Program-made: the position numbers and the translations under genes | From: Streptomyces antimycoticus | GTDB taxonomy: Bacteria; Actinomycetota; Actinomycetes; Streptomycetales; Streptomycetaceae | Length of the DNA stretch: 64,000 nt | Direction: 5' to 3' | Assembly (NCBI RefSeq): GCF_005405925.1 | Contig: NZ_BJHV01000001.1 | Coordinates: forward strand, 5,518,001-5,582,000 | Notes under the pieces: generated by a model | What the model was told of the DNA's origin: nothing | Seen by the model: only the letters and a program-made list of their open reading frames with translations | Database searches by the model: none | In this document: in pieces, positions 52,818 through 61,373 of the stretch | Position numbering within the stretch: the first letter of the stretch is position 1 | How the letters are laid out: each line of letters opens with the position of its first letter

Positions 52818-53459
52818 ATGTCGCACCGCATCACTCTTCGTCACGCTCGCAAGGTCGCCGCCGCCGCGGTCGTCGCAGTCGCCGCGTTCGGTCTGACCGC
52901 GTGCCAGGACAACGCGGACGCCGGCGGCGACTCGTCCTCCGCCGCCTCGTCCAGCTCCGGCGGTTCGGACTCCTCCGACTCGGGCACCTCGGGTTCCTCG
53001 GACAGTGGCTCCTCCGGTTCCTCCGGTTCGGGTTCCTCGGGCTCCGGTGGTGGCGGCAACGCCGGTTCCGATGCCTGCGCCACCTCGCAGCTCGCCTTCC
53101 GCAGCACCCACGGCATGGGTGAGGGCACCCTGATCGTCGACCTCAAGAACACCGGGTCGGCCACCTGCACGCTGCAGGGCTTCCCCGGCGTCGACCTGAA
53201 GAGCAAGAACGGCACCCTGAGCGCCAAGCGCAGCGACCTCGCGGCGCCGAAGACGAGCGTCAAGCCGGGTGAGGAGACCCGCTTCACGCTCTACTACCCG
53301 CCGAACACCTCCGGTGGCTCCGGCGAGACCTTCACCACGCTCGTCGTCACCCCGCCCAACGAGACCCACTCGCACTCCCTGCCCGTCAGCATCAACGTCC
53401 CCGTCACCGACGGCACCGGCTCCGACATCAAGGTGGACCCCGTCGGCACCGGCAAGTAG
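52818..53459 (+). CDS. DUF4232-type secreted lipoprotein
   Basis: A 213-residue protein. Lipobox LTAC near residue 29, a 55-residue Ser/Gly linker, then a DUF4232 domain with cysteines in CATSQLAFRSTHG and CTLQGFPGVDLKSKNG, ending TLVVTPPNETHSHSLPVSI. It is the closest paralogue of the protein at 29144. Likely surface-anchored. Confidence 0.88.
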   Translation: MSHRITLRHARKVAAAAVVAVAAFGLTACQDNADAGGDSSSAASSSSGGSDSSDSGTSGSSDSGSSGSSGSGSSGSGGGGNAGSDACATSQLAFRSTHGMGEGTLIVDLKNTGSATCTLQGFPGVDLKSKNGTLSAKRSDLAAPKTSVKPGEETRFTLYYPPNTSGGSGETFTTLVVTPPNETHSHSLPVSINVPVTDGTGSDIKVDPVGTGK

Positions 53460-53473
53460 ACAACGGACAGCGA

Positions 53474-53506
53474 AGCAACCCCGGGCCGCCGGCCTGGGGC
53501 TTTGCT
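53474..53506. terminator. Terminator after the DUF4232 gene
   Basis: Stem AGCAACCCCGGGCC (53474-53487) with GGCCTGGGGCTTTGCT (53491-53506) with one mismatch and a bulge, loop GCC. Lies 15 bp after the stop codon. Confidence 0.7.
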
Positions 53507-53529
53507 ATGAGCGCCGGGAGTCATGCGCT

Positions 53530-53545
53530 CGATCGATATCGATCG
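53530..53545. promoter_or_regulatory. Perfect 16-bp palindrome
   Basis: CGATCGATATCGATCG, about 150 bp before the DUF899 gene and after a terminator. A dimeric regulator site for the DUF899 gene is plausible; protein unknown. Confidence 0.45.
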
Positions 53546-53695
53546 TACGTTTGATTTCCGGCGCACCGGCGTGCGCCCTCGCCGGTGACGGCCGACCCTG
53601 GATGGTGGACGCGGGGAGCCCGCTGAGCAGCGCCCGGCTCACGTTCCCCTGGCCCAGCGCAGGAGCTCGGACCGAACTGGAAGGTGAACGTCACG

Positions 53696-54421
53696 ATGAA
53701 AACACCTCCGATCGTCTCGCCGCAGGAGTGGGAGGCCGCGCGTCAGGAGCTCCTCGGGGAGGAGAAGCAGCTCACCCGCGCCCGTGACGCACTGGCCGCC
53801 AAGCGCCGGCGGATGCCGTGGCTGGCGGTGGAGAAGGAGTACGCGTTCGAGGGTCCCCAGGGCCGGGTGAGTCTGCTCGACCTGTTCCAGGGGCGTCGTC
53901 AGCTCATCCTCTACCGCGCCTTCTTCGAGCCCGCCGTCTACGGCTGGCCCGACCACGCCTGCCGCGGCTGCTCCATGGTCGCCGACCACGTGGGCCACCT
54001 CGCTCATCTCAACGCCCGCGACACCACCCTCGTCTTCGCCTCGCGCGCGCCGCAGCAGGAGATCGAGCAGGTGAAGGCGCGGATGGGCTGGACGATGCCC
54101 TGGTACACGATCACCGACGACTTCGACGCCGACTTCGGTGTGGACGAGTGGCATGGCACGAACGCGTTCATCCGCGATGGCGACCGCGTATTTCGCACCT
54201 ACTTCATCAACGCACGGGGTGACGAGGCGCTGGGGAGCACCTGGAGCTATCTCGACATGACCGCGCTCGGGCGGCAGGAGGAGTGGGAGGACTCGCCGAA
54301 GGACTACCCCAAGACCCCGCCGTACGAATGGTGGAACTGGCACGACGCGTACGACGACGCCGCGCCGGCGCCGGAGTGGGTGGCCCAGACCCAACGAGGC
54401 ACCCAGGCCCAGCCGGGCTGA
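53696..54421 (+). CDS. DUF899 thioredoxin-like protein
   Basis: A 241-residue protein from ATG 53696 (AAGGTGA upstream). The N-terminal helix EWEAARQELLGEEKQLTRAR and later ACRGCSMVADHVGHLAHLNA (a CxxC) mark the DUF899 family, thioredoxin-fold proteins. TMPWYTITDDFDADFGVDEW follows. Probable disulfide or redox role; no partner visible. Confidence 0.9.
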   Translation: MKTPPIVSPQEWEAARQELLGEEKQLTRARDALAAKRRRMPWLAVEKEYAFEGPQGRVSLLDLFQGRRQLILYRAFFEPAVYGWPDHACRGCSMVADHVGHLAHLNARDTTLVFASRAPQQEIEQVKARMGWTMPWYTITDDFDADFGVDEWHGTNAFIRDGDRVFRTYFINARGDEALGSTWSYLDMTALGRQEEWEDSPKDYPKTPPYEWWNWHDAYDDAAPAPEWVAQTQRGTQAQPG

Positions 54422-54443
54422 GCCGTGCGCCAAACTGTGGGGC

Positions 54444-54905
54444 ATGGACGACCGCATCCGCCCCGCGACCGCAGCCGACGTTGGCGCAGTGGAGGCCGTC
54501 ACCGACGCGGCATACCGCCCCTACGTCGCCCGGATCGGCCTCCGCCCCGCGCCGATGGACGCGGACCACGCGGCCGATATCGCGGCGGGGCGCGTGTTCG
54601 TCACCGGCGACCCGGTCGTGGGGGTGCTGGTCCTGGTGGCCGAGCCCGACCATCTCGTCCTGGAGAGCATCGCCGTAGATCCGGGCGCGCACCGACAGGG
54701 CGTGGGCAGGCGCCTGCTCGCCTTCGCCGACCTGCACGCCCGCGCTCTCGGCCTCCCGGAGATCCGGCTCTACACCAACGCCGCCATGTGGGAGAACCAG
54801 GAGATCTACCCGAGGTACGGGTACGAGGTGACCGAGCGCCGCCAGGACGGCGCGTACGACCGGATCCACTACCGGAAGCGCATCTCCGAGGCAACGCCCG
54901 ACTAG
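54444..54905 (+). CDS. GNAT-family N-acetyltransferase
   Basis: A 153-residue acetyltransferase. The acetyl-CoA loop is HRQGVGRRLLAFAD (Q/RxxGxG/A) after LESIAVDPGA; the C-terminal GY(E)V strand is at YPRYGYEVTERRQ. Substrate unknown. It is convergent with the response-regulator gene and overlaps its end by 4 bp. Confidence 0.9.
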   Translation: MDDRIRPATAADVGAVEAVTDAAYRPYVARIGLRPAPMDADHAADIAAGRVFVTGDPVVGVLVLVAEPDHLVLESIAVDPGAHRQGVGRRLLAFADLHARALGLPEIRLYTNAAMWENQEIYPRYGYEVTERRQDGAYDRIHYRKRISEATPD

Positions 54906-55546
54906 CGGTGGGGCCGCTGCAGAAGCCCCCGCTCCATGGCCACCACCACCGCCCGCGTCCGGTCGTTCACATCCAGCTTGGCGAACAGGCGCAGCAGATG
55001 GGTCTTCACCGTGGCCTCGGCGATCACGAGGCGCCGTCCGATCTCGGCGTTGGTGAGTCCGTCCGCCACGGCGCCCAGGACCTCGGTCTCGCGGTCGGTC
55101 AGCGGCTCCTGAACGGGCCGCCGCAGCCGTGCGACCAGCTTCTCGGCGACCCGGGGAGCGAGCACCGTCTCGCCCCGCGCCGCCGCGTGGATGGCGTCGA
55201 CGAGTTGCTCACGGGTGGTGTCCTTGAGCAGATAGCCGATGGCACCGGCCTCCACCCCGCGCTCGATCTCCGTGTCGGTGTCGTACGTCGTCAGGATCAG
55301 CACCCGCGTACGGGGATACCGGGCGACGATCTCGGCCGTCGTCGCCACCCCGTCGAGCACGGGCATCCGCAGATCGACCAGGGCCACGTCGGGGTCGTAC
55401 CGATCGACCAGATCGAGCGCCGCGCGTCCGTCGCCCGCCTCGCCGACGATTTCGATGCTGTCCTCGGCGGCGAGCAGGGCGATCACTCCGGCCCGCATCA
55501 CGGTGTGATCGTCCACCACGACGATGCGCAGACCTCCCTCGCTCAT
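54902..55546 (-). CDS. NarL/LuxR-family response regulator
   Basis: A 214-residue regulator. Phospho-acceptor Asp58 in VALVDLRMPV; LuxR helix-turn-helix LTDREETEVLGAVAD-like segment with VIAEATVKTHLLRLFAKLDV. It overlaps the stop of its kinase (ATGA) and is the third gene of an MMPL-kinase-regulator operon. Confidence 0.94.
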   Translation of the reverse strand: MSEGGLRIVVVDDHTVMRAGVIALLAAEDSIEIVGEAGDGRAALDLVDRYDPDVALVDLRMPVLDGVATTAEIVARYPRTRVLILTTYDTDTEIERGVEAGAIGYLLKDTTREQLVDAIHAAARGETVLAPRVAEKLVARLRRPVQEPLTDRETEVLGAVADGLTNAEIGRRLVIAEATVKTHLLRLFAKLDVNDRTRAVVVAMERGLLQRPHR

Positions 55547-56742
55547 GCCTCCACCTCGCTCGCCAGGGGGATCATCGCCAGGATCCGCGTCCCGTCGCCC
55601 ACCGAACTCGTCACCGTGAGCCTCCCGCCCAGCTCCGCCAGTCGCTTGCGCATGCCGTCGAGTCCGAAGCCCGTCGACTCCTCCACCCGGAACCCGGTTC
55701 CATCGTCGGTGATCTCCAGCTCCACTCCGTGCGGACGCCGTACCAGCACCACGCCGACCATGGACGCGCGTGCGTGTTTGCGCACGTTGGCCAGGGACTC
55801 CTGGGTGCAGCGCAGCAGCGCGATACGGGTCTGCTGGTCACACTCCAGGTCTGCCAGGTCGGCGTCCACCGTCAGCCCGGTGTCCTCCGCGAAGCGGTCC
55901 AGCGTACGGCGCAGCGTCAGCGCCACCGAACCGGCCGCCACCTGGCCCGGGCCCGGCTGCCCCGCCGAGCCGACCAACTCCCGCGCCTCGGCGAGGTTCT
56001 CCCGGGCGGTGGACTCGATCGACCGCAGTTGCTGGGCGCTGGTCGCCGGTTCGTGGTCAATGCCCGCCTGAGCCGCCTCCGCGAGCACGATGATCGACGC
56101 GAAGCCCTGCGCGAGCGTGTCGTGGATGTCGCGTGCGATGCGTTCCCGTTCGTCCGCCGCGCCCTGTCGCTGGTGTGCCTCGGAGAGCTGCGCCTGCGTC
56201 CGCTCCAACTCCTCGATCAGCTGCGCCCGTTCACTGCTCTGCGCGACGACCGAGTGCGCCCACAGGCCGATCAGCACGCCCACCGCGACCACGATCAGGG
56301 TGGACATCAGCGTCTCGCCGAAGAACTCCGCCGACCAGCCCTGCCGGACCAGACTCCCCGCCAGCGTGGCAGCGGCCGCCACCCCGAGGAACCCCATCGA
56401 GGCCCGCGGAGTGCGCCCGAACATCCAGTAGTGCGGCAGCGTCACCATGAACAGCGCCGCATAGCTGCTGCCCAGATAGGCCAGCCCGCCGAGCCCGAGC
56501 ACAAGCACCGAGAGGTAGACCCGCGGCCGTACGACAGGATTCCCCGGGAAGCGGTCGAGCACCGCGTAGCACAGCACCACACAGCCCAGAAGCGCGACCG
56601 CCTGGTACTTGCTCCCCCCGGCCGGAGCCGTCGTCACCAGCCCGACGGCCATCGCGGCGAACAGGACCCAGCACACGGCGTTCCACCGGCGCAGCGAAGT
56701 GGCCCAGAAGGCGTCGGCCAAGGGGCTGGCGAGAGCGGTCAT
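55543..56742 (-). CDS. NarL-type sensor histidine kinase
   Basis: A 399-residue kinase from ATG 56742. Five to six membrane helices (1-190), a coiled coil, HisKA_3 with RIARDIHDTLAQGF (the phospho-accepting His), and HATPase with LRCTQESLANVRKHA and GFGLDGMRKRLAEL. It begins 5 bp after the MMPL stop codon and overlaps its regulator by ATGA. Confidence 0.93.
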   Translation of the reverse strand: MTALASPLADAFWATSLRRWNAVCWVLFAAMAVGLVTTAPAGGSKYQAVALLGCVVLCYAVLDRFPGNPVVRPRVYLSVLVLGLGGLAYLGSSYAALFMVTLPHYWMFGRTPRASMGFLGVAAAATLAGSLVRQGWSAEFFGETLMSTLIVVAVGVLIGLWAHSVVAQSSERAQLIEELERTQAQLSEAHQRQGAADERERIARDIHDTLAQGFASIIVLAEAAQAGIDHEPATSAQQLRSIESTARENLAEARELVGSAGQPGPGQVAAGSVALTLRRTLDRFAEDTGLTVDADLADLECDQQTRIALLRCTQESLANVRKHARASMVGVVLVRRPHGVELEITDDGTGFRVEESTGFGLDGMRKRLAELGGRLTVTSSVGDGTRILAMIPLASEVEA

Positions 56743-56747
56743 ACCGA

Positions 56748-58987
56748 TCAACGTACGTCGACCACCGGTCGCCCGTCGGCCAGATGAGCCGAGGCCGCCG
56801 CCGTTCGCCCCGCTGTCCGCGAGGGCCACCAGCTCGTCTCACCGAGCAGCAGCATCGCCGACGGCAGGACCATGATCCGGACGATGAAGGCATCGAGCAG
56901 CACGGCCGCCGCGAGGACGAAGCCGATCTGCTTCATCTCGATGATGTGCAGGAAGACGAAACTCACGAAGACGGTCGTCATCACTACCGCCGCACTCGTC
57001 ACCACACTCGCCGACCCGCGGATTCCCTCGAGCACGGCCTGCCGCGTGGACACGCCGGCGAGGACGGCCTCCCTGATCCGGCTCACCACGAACACCTGGT
57101 AGTCCATCGAGAGCCCGAAGAGGATCACGAAGAGGAACAGCGGTACGCGCGATCCGATCGACCCCGTGGAGTGGAAGTCCAACAGCCCCTCGGCCCAGGT
57201 CCCCTGGAAGACCAGGACGAGCAGTCCGAGCGCCGCCGCCGCGGACAGCAGATTCAGTACGACGCCGATCAGGCCCAGCACCACCGAGCGGAACGCGTAC
57301 GTCGTCATCGCGAAGGTCACCAGCAACAACGCCCCCAGGACCAGCGGGAGTTTGCTGTTCTGGTGAGCGGGATAGTCGGCGTACCGGGCGACATCCCCGC
57401 TCACTCCGAACTCCGCCCCCTCGACCCGGCCGACGGTGGCGGGCAGGTAGTCCTCACGCAGGTGGTCGAGGGAGTCGTACGCCTGGTCGGAGTTGCCCAG
57501 GTACGGCACCTTCAGCTCGAGCACACTGATCCGGTGGTCGGCGGAGGTCCGGATGCGCGAGGCGCCGGCGGACTTCGGATCGGTGCCGCCGGACTTCGGG
57601 TCGGCGCCGGCGAACAACGGGTCGGCGTCGGCGCGCCGGGCCAACTCGCGCAGCGCCCCGCCGACCTCGCCGGAGCGCTCGGCGTCGGCCCGTACGACGA
57701 CCTGGTGGGTGACCCGCTGCTCCGGGAACGCCGCGTTGAGCCGGTCGTACACCCGCATCGCGGCGATGTCGCGGGAGTGGGTGTCCCGGCTCATCTCCGT
57801 GATCTTCAACCCGGCCAACGGGGTGACGAGCGCGAGCAGGGCGAGAACCGAGACGCACAGGGTGGCCAGCGGATGCCGGCTCGCGGGTCGCAGCAGAGCG
57901 GCCCATACGCGGCCCCCGCTGTCGCCCCGGGTCCGGCGCGCGGGCTTTCCCCGCTCGGCACGGCGCAGCGCCCTGCGCTCCTCCCGCTGTCCGAGCGTGA
58001 CCAGCAGCGCGGGCAGCGCCGTCAGCGAACTGGCCACCGCGACCAGGACGACCACGACCGTGCCGGTGGCGAGTGAGGAGAAGATGACGTCGGAGGCGAG
58101 ATACAGGGTCGCTGTGGAGACCACGACCGCTAGTCCGGAGATCACGACAGCCCGGCCCGAGGTCGCCGCGGCCATGTCCACCAGCGCCTCGGAGCTCAGC
58201 CGGCCGCCCGAGCGGGCGCGCTCCTCGCGCTCCCGCTTGAGGTAGAAGAGCGTGTAGTCGACGCCGACCGCGAGGCCGATCATCAGGATGACGTTCGTGC
58301 CGACCCCGGCGTCGGGGGAGATGTGTGAGGCCACCATCGCAAGCCCGACGGCCGCCGCGATGGACGACAGTGCCAGCAGCAGCGGCACCCCCGCCATGGT
58401 CACGGATCCGAAGACGACCAACAGGGTGATCAGGGTGATGGGAAGCGTGATCTTCTCGGAGAGCGCCAGGTCATCGCCGCGCTGCTGGTCGACTCCCTTG
58501 CTGATGGAGGGACTCCCGGTCTCCTCCAGCCGCAGCCTTGGATACGCCTTCCCCACCGCGTCGGTCTGTCCGGCCAGGGCGTCGACCTTGTCCTTGGCGT
58601 CCCGCTCCTCGCCCTTCAGCGCCACCTCGACCATGAGGATCCGGCGATCCTCGGACAGCAGCGGATCGGCGACGCCCGCGACCTCGGGCAGCCGCTTCAT
58701 CCGGGCGGTCAGGTCCCCGGCCGCGGCCTCGGCCGCGTCCCGGTCGAAGGGTCCCGACCGGGAAGAGATCAGCACCTGTTCGGCGGCTCTGCGCTCCAGA
58801 CCCCCCTCGACGGCCATCGCCTCCGCCCGCCCGGCCTCGCCGACCCGGTAGTCGGCCGTGGTCGCGCTGTGGGTGCCGACGGCACTGCCGACCCCAGGCA
58901 CAGCGCCACGAACACCAGCCAGCCGACGATGGCCCGCCAGGGGTGCCGAGCGCTCCAGCGCGCCATGCGCACAGTGAATGAGTTCAT
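56748..58987 (-). pseudogene. MMPL/RND-family transporter, frameshifted near its N-terminus
   Basis: From ATG 58987: NSFTVRMARWSARHPWRAIV is the usual N-terminal helix. The frame breaks at the CCCC run 58892-58895. One more base restores CLGVGSAVGTHSATTADYRV and the rest of the exporter: GVDYTLFYLKREREE and SMDYQVFVVSRIREA mark the two helix clusters. Restored length 746 residues, the expected size. First gene of an operon with a histidine kinase and regulator; a perfect palindrome lies upstream. Confidence 0.9.
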
Positions 58988-59046
58988 GGCCAAAAGCGTT
59001 GCTGGCCAGTGCGGTTGGCGGACAGAGGTGCCCGGTTGAACTTCCC

Positions 59047-59064
59047 GTCCACCGATCGGTGGAC
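59047..59064. promoter_or_regulatory. Perfect 18-bp palindrome upstream of the second MMPL operon
   Basis: GTCCACCGATCGGTGGAC, centred about 68 bp before the MMPL start. A strong candidate operator for that operon; the binding protein is unknown. Confidence 0.55.
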
Positions 59065-59073
59065 GAGACAGGG

Positions 59074-59109
59074 CCAGGGCCAGGTCCCGGGATCGGGACC
59101 TGGCCCTGG
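59074..59109. terminator. Terminator after the VCBS-repeat gene
   Basis: Perfect 15-bp stem, CCAGGGCCAGGTCCC with GGGACCTGGCCCTGG, loop GGGATC, 20 bp after the VCBS gene's stop on the minus strand. Confidence 0.8.
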
Positions 59110-59128
59110 AGAGTGCGCCGGGGTGGGG

Positions 59129-59875
59129 TCAGGAGCAGGGCTTGTAGAAGTGCTTCCAGCCGTCGCCGGGCATGGCCGGCGGCTCGGCCGTGCTGCCGAA
59201 CTCCCCGTACTTCTCCTGCGTCGCGTAGTCGTAGTCCCCCGGGCCGCTGCCCGCGGTCGACAGGCGCACGTCCCGATCCAGCTGCCCGTCACCGGGGTTG
59301 TTGAGGATCGCGAGGTCCGGGTACGGGTCGTCGCCGTAGTTGGCGATCCGAAGCTGCTGGGCCTCGCCCTGGTCGCCGATGTCGGAGTGCCGGGCGTCGG
59401 CGGAGCTCAGGTCCGTCCGCGCGAGCGGGCCGGGGCGGTATTCCGCGACGCGCGCGGTCGAGGCGTCGTCCCCGTCGGCCGGCTCGACGATGTTGACGAC
59501 CATGTCCAGGGTGCCGTCGTTGCGGAAGTCGGCGACCGCGGCGGTCGCGACCTCCCCCTTCTTCGCACCGAGAAGTGCGCTGACGGCGTGCTTCTCGCCG
59601 AACGAGCCGTCCGCGGCGCCCCACTGGATGGTCATCTTGGTGCCGGTGTGCCCGGGGTTCGAGATCTTGTCCGGGTGGCCGTCGCCGTCGAGATCGCCGA
59701 TCAGCGTCGTGGCGTCGGCCAGACAGGGGCCCGTCGCCTCGCTGACCTTGCCGGACCGGTCCGCGCCGCCCGAGGGCGACGACCCGGACGCACTGGCCTG
59801 GTATCCGGCGATGGTCAGGGTCAGAGCGACAGCCGCGATCGGCGCGGCGATCAGACGTGACCGTTTGCGAAGCAT
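59129..59875 (-). CDS. Secreted VCBS/FG-GAP repeat protein
   Basis: A 248-residue exported protein with a signal sequence (LIAAPIAAVALTLTIAGYQA). LIGDLDGDGHPDKISNPG has the DxDxDG calcium-binding FG-GAP pattern, and VADFRNDGTLDMVVNI and YGDDPYPDLAILN are further repeats of an incomplete propeller. It ends with a CS pair. Lies 69 bp after the DUF4232 gene, probably in the same transcript. Confidence 0.85.
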   Translation of the reverse strand: MLRKRSRLIAAPIAAVALTLTIAGYQASASGSSPSGGADRSGKVSEATGPCLADATTLIGDLDGDGHPDKISNPGHTGTKMTIQWGAADGSFGEKHAVSALLGAKKGEVATAAVADFRNDGTLDMVVNIVEPADGDDASTARVAEYRPGPLARTDLSSADARHSDIGDQGEAQQLRIANYGDDPYPDLAILNNPGDGQLDRDVRLSTAGSGPGDYDYATQEKYGEFGSTAEPPAMPGDGWKHFYKPCS

Positions 59876-59910
59876 CTACGAACTCCTAACGTCGTTACTG
59901 CGAAGTGCGA

Positions 59911-59939
59911 GGGCCACCTTCACCGGGATGGGGTGGCCC
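59911..59939. terminator. Weak hairpin after the fourth DUF4232 gene
   Basis: GGGCCACC with GGTGGCCC and a 13-bp loop, just after the stop at 59945 on the minus strand. May be a partial terminator, leaving some read-through into the VCBS gene. Confidence 0.5.
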
Positions 59940-59944
59940 GCCGG

Positions 59945-60631
59945 TTACTGGTCCGTACCGCCGCCGAAGGGGACGGCGTCCGCCGGGGAGGTGTGCCAGT
60001 TGGTGACGACGGGCTTGTCGACGGTGATGGTGCCGACCGGCAGGGAGACCGGGTTGGCGTCCTCATTGCCGACGGCGACGATGATGCTGTCCAGTTCCTT
60101 GCCGTTGTTGTCGTTGGTGGTCTTCGGGTTCACCCCGGCATAGGCGGTGGTTCCCCCGCTCAACGTGACCGCGGGTCCTACGGACTGCTCCGCGGGACCC
60201 GCCTCGGTGCCGTCCGACCCGAAGGCCACCGTGGGAAGCGCGGCGGGCAGCACACAGGTGATCCCCGCCTTGGCCTTCGCCATGACCAGGATGTATCCGC
60301 CGGCCTGCGACTCGTCCCGGGTGCTCCAGGAAATGTCGTTGGCCCCGCACACCTGCCCGACCTTGCCGCGCTCGCCGTTGCCGGTGTCGGCACCGGAGCC
60401 GTCCTGGGCGCCCTTGTCCTTCGCGCCGGGGGACGTGGCCGACGAGTCGGCGGCGCTGTCCTTGTCGCCCGCGGCATCGGCCGTGGCCCCGGTCGTGGCC
60501 TTGGCGGAGGCAGACGAGTCACTGGACCCACTGCTCGTCTCGTCCGACTGGCAAGCGGTGGCGAACATCGCGGCAGTCACCAGCAGGCTGGCACCGGCGA
60601 ACATACGGACCCGGGGGCGGCTGATAAGCAT
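59945..60631 (-). CDS. DUF4232-type secreted lipoprotein
   Basis: A 228-residue protein. Signal ends at the lipobox ATAC (Cys near residue 27), followed by a 65-residue Ala/Ser/Asp linker and a C-terminal domain with cysteines in VCGANDISWSTRDESQAGG and ITCVLPAALPTVAF. The domain is more diverged from DUF4232 than the other three but shares its promoter layout and linker type. Likely surface-anchored. Confidence 0.8.
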   Translation of the reverse strand: MLISRPRVRMFAGASLLVTAAMFATACQSDETSSGSSDSSASAKATTGATADAAGDKDSAADSSATSPGAKDKGAQDGSGADTGNGERGKVGQVCGANDISWSTRDESQAGGYILVMAKAKAGITCVLPAALPTVAFGSDGTEAGPAEQSVGPAVTLSGGTTAYAGVNPKTTNDNNGKELDSIIVAVGNEDANPVSLPVGTITVDKPVVTNWHTSPADAVPFGGGTDQ

Positions 60632-60695
60632 GGGAAGACCTTCTTCGTCATCAGTGGTTCGTGCTCCCGGCGACGTTTCGCTCGGTGTGCCACTT

Positions 60696-60738
60696 ACCTT
60701 GCCGTTGGCCGCTACCGTTCCATTAGCGCTCCACTAAC
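60696..60738 (-). promoter_or_regulatory. DUF4232-type promoter D: 11-bp repeats plus -10 box
   Basis: On the minus strand heptamers begin at 60738 (GTTAGTG), 60727 (GCTAATG) and 60716 (GGTAGCG); CAAGGT at 60701-60696 is 8 bp after the last. It lies between the divergent DUF4232 and DUF1707 genes. Confidence 0.6.
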
Positions 60739-60807
60739 GAAGCGCTGACGCGATCACAAACCGGCTGACCCACCTGCGTATCGACGGCGCGCCAGTAGAG
60801 TGAAACG

Positions 60808-61359
60808 GTGACTTCTCTGCCGGAAGACCCGCCGTTACTCGTCAGCGAAGACGACCGCGACGCGGCCGTGCAGCGCGTGCAGGAGGCGTACGCCGAAGGG
60901 CACATCGCGCACGAGGACATGGACGAGCGCCTCCAGCAGGTGCTCACCGCCAAGACCCGCGGCGAACTGGCGTCGGCTCTGGCCTCGCTCCCGGAGGAGA
61001 ACGCGGGCACGACGTCCACGATTGCCGCCGCCGGCGGGCGGATCAAGCGGCGCGGCGCCTGGCAGGTGCCTCGGGTCCTGAAGGTCGCGTCCGCATTCGG
61101 AAGAGTGCGCCTGGACCTGTCGCGGGCGGTCATCGAGCATCCGGTCGTGGACATCGAGCTGCAACTCGGCACCGGCAGGGCCAAGATCACGGTGCCGCGG
61201 GACGCGATCGTCGATCTCGAGGGTCTGCACACCGGGTGGAAGGACACGCGCTACAAGCCCCGGCGGCACTCCGGCCCCGGCGGGCCGAGGATCCGGATCT
61301 CCGGGACCATGGGATTCGGACGGTTGACGATTCGCCACGCGCGTCGTTCGCCCTTGTGA
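60808..61359 (+). CDS. DUF1707 domain protein with a TTA codon
   Basis: A 183-residue protein from GTG 60808. DUF1707 occupies residues 10-60 (LVSEDDRDAAVQRVQEAYAE, DMDERLQQVLTAKTRGEL); the C-terminal half is basic and beta-rich (DIELQLGTGRAKITVPRDAI). TAGAGT ends 6 nt before the GTG, so the message is probably leaderless. Leu10 is TTA (60835-60837), implying bldA dependence and late expression. DUF1707 proteins are small actinobacterial regulatory or membrane-linked proteins of unclear role. Confidence 0.88.
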   Translation: MTSLPEDPPLLVSEDDRDAAVQRVQEAYAEGHIAHEDMDERLQQVLTAKTRGELASALASLPEENAGTTSTIAAAGGRIKRRGAWQVPRVLKVASAFGRVRLDLSRAVIEHPVVDIELQLGTGRAKITVPRDAIVDLEGLHTGWKDTRYKPRRHSGPGGPRIRISGTMGFGRLTIRHARRSPL

Positions 61360-61373
61360 CGGAACCCCGGCGC

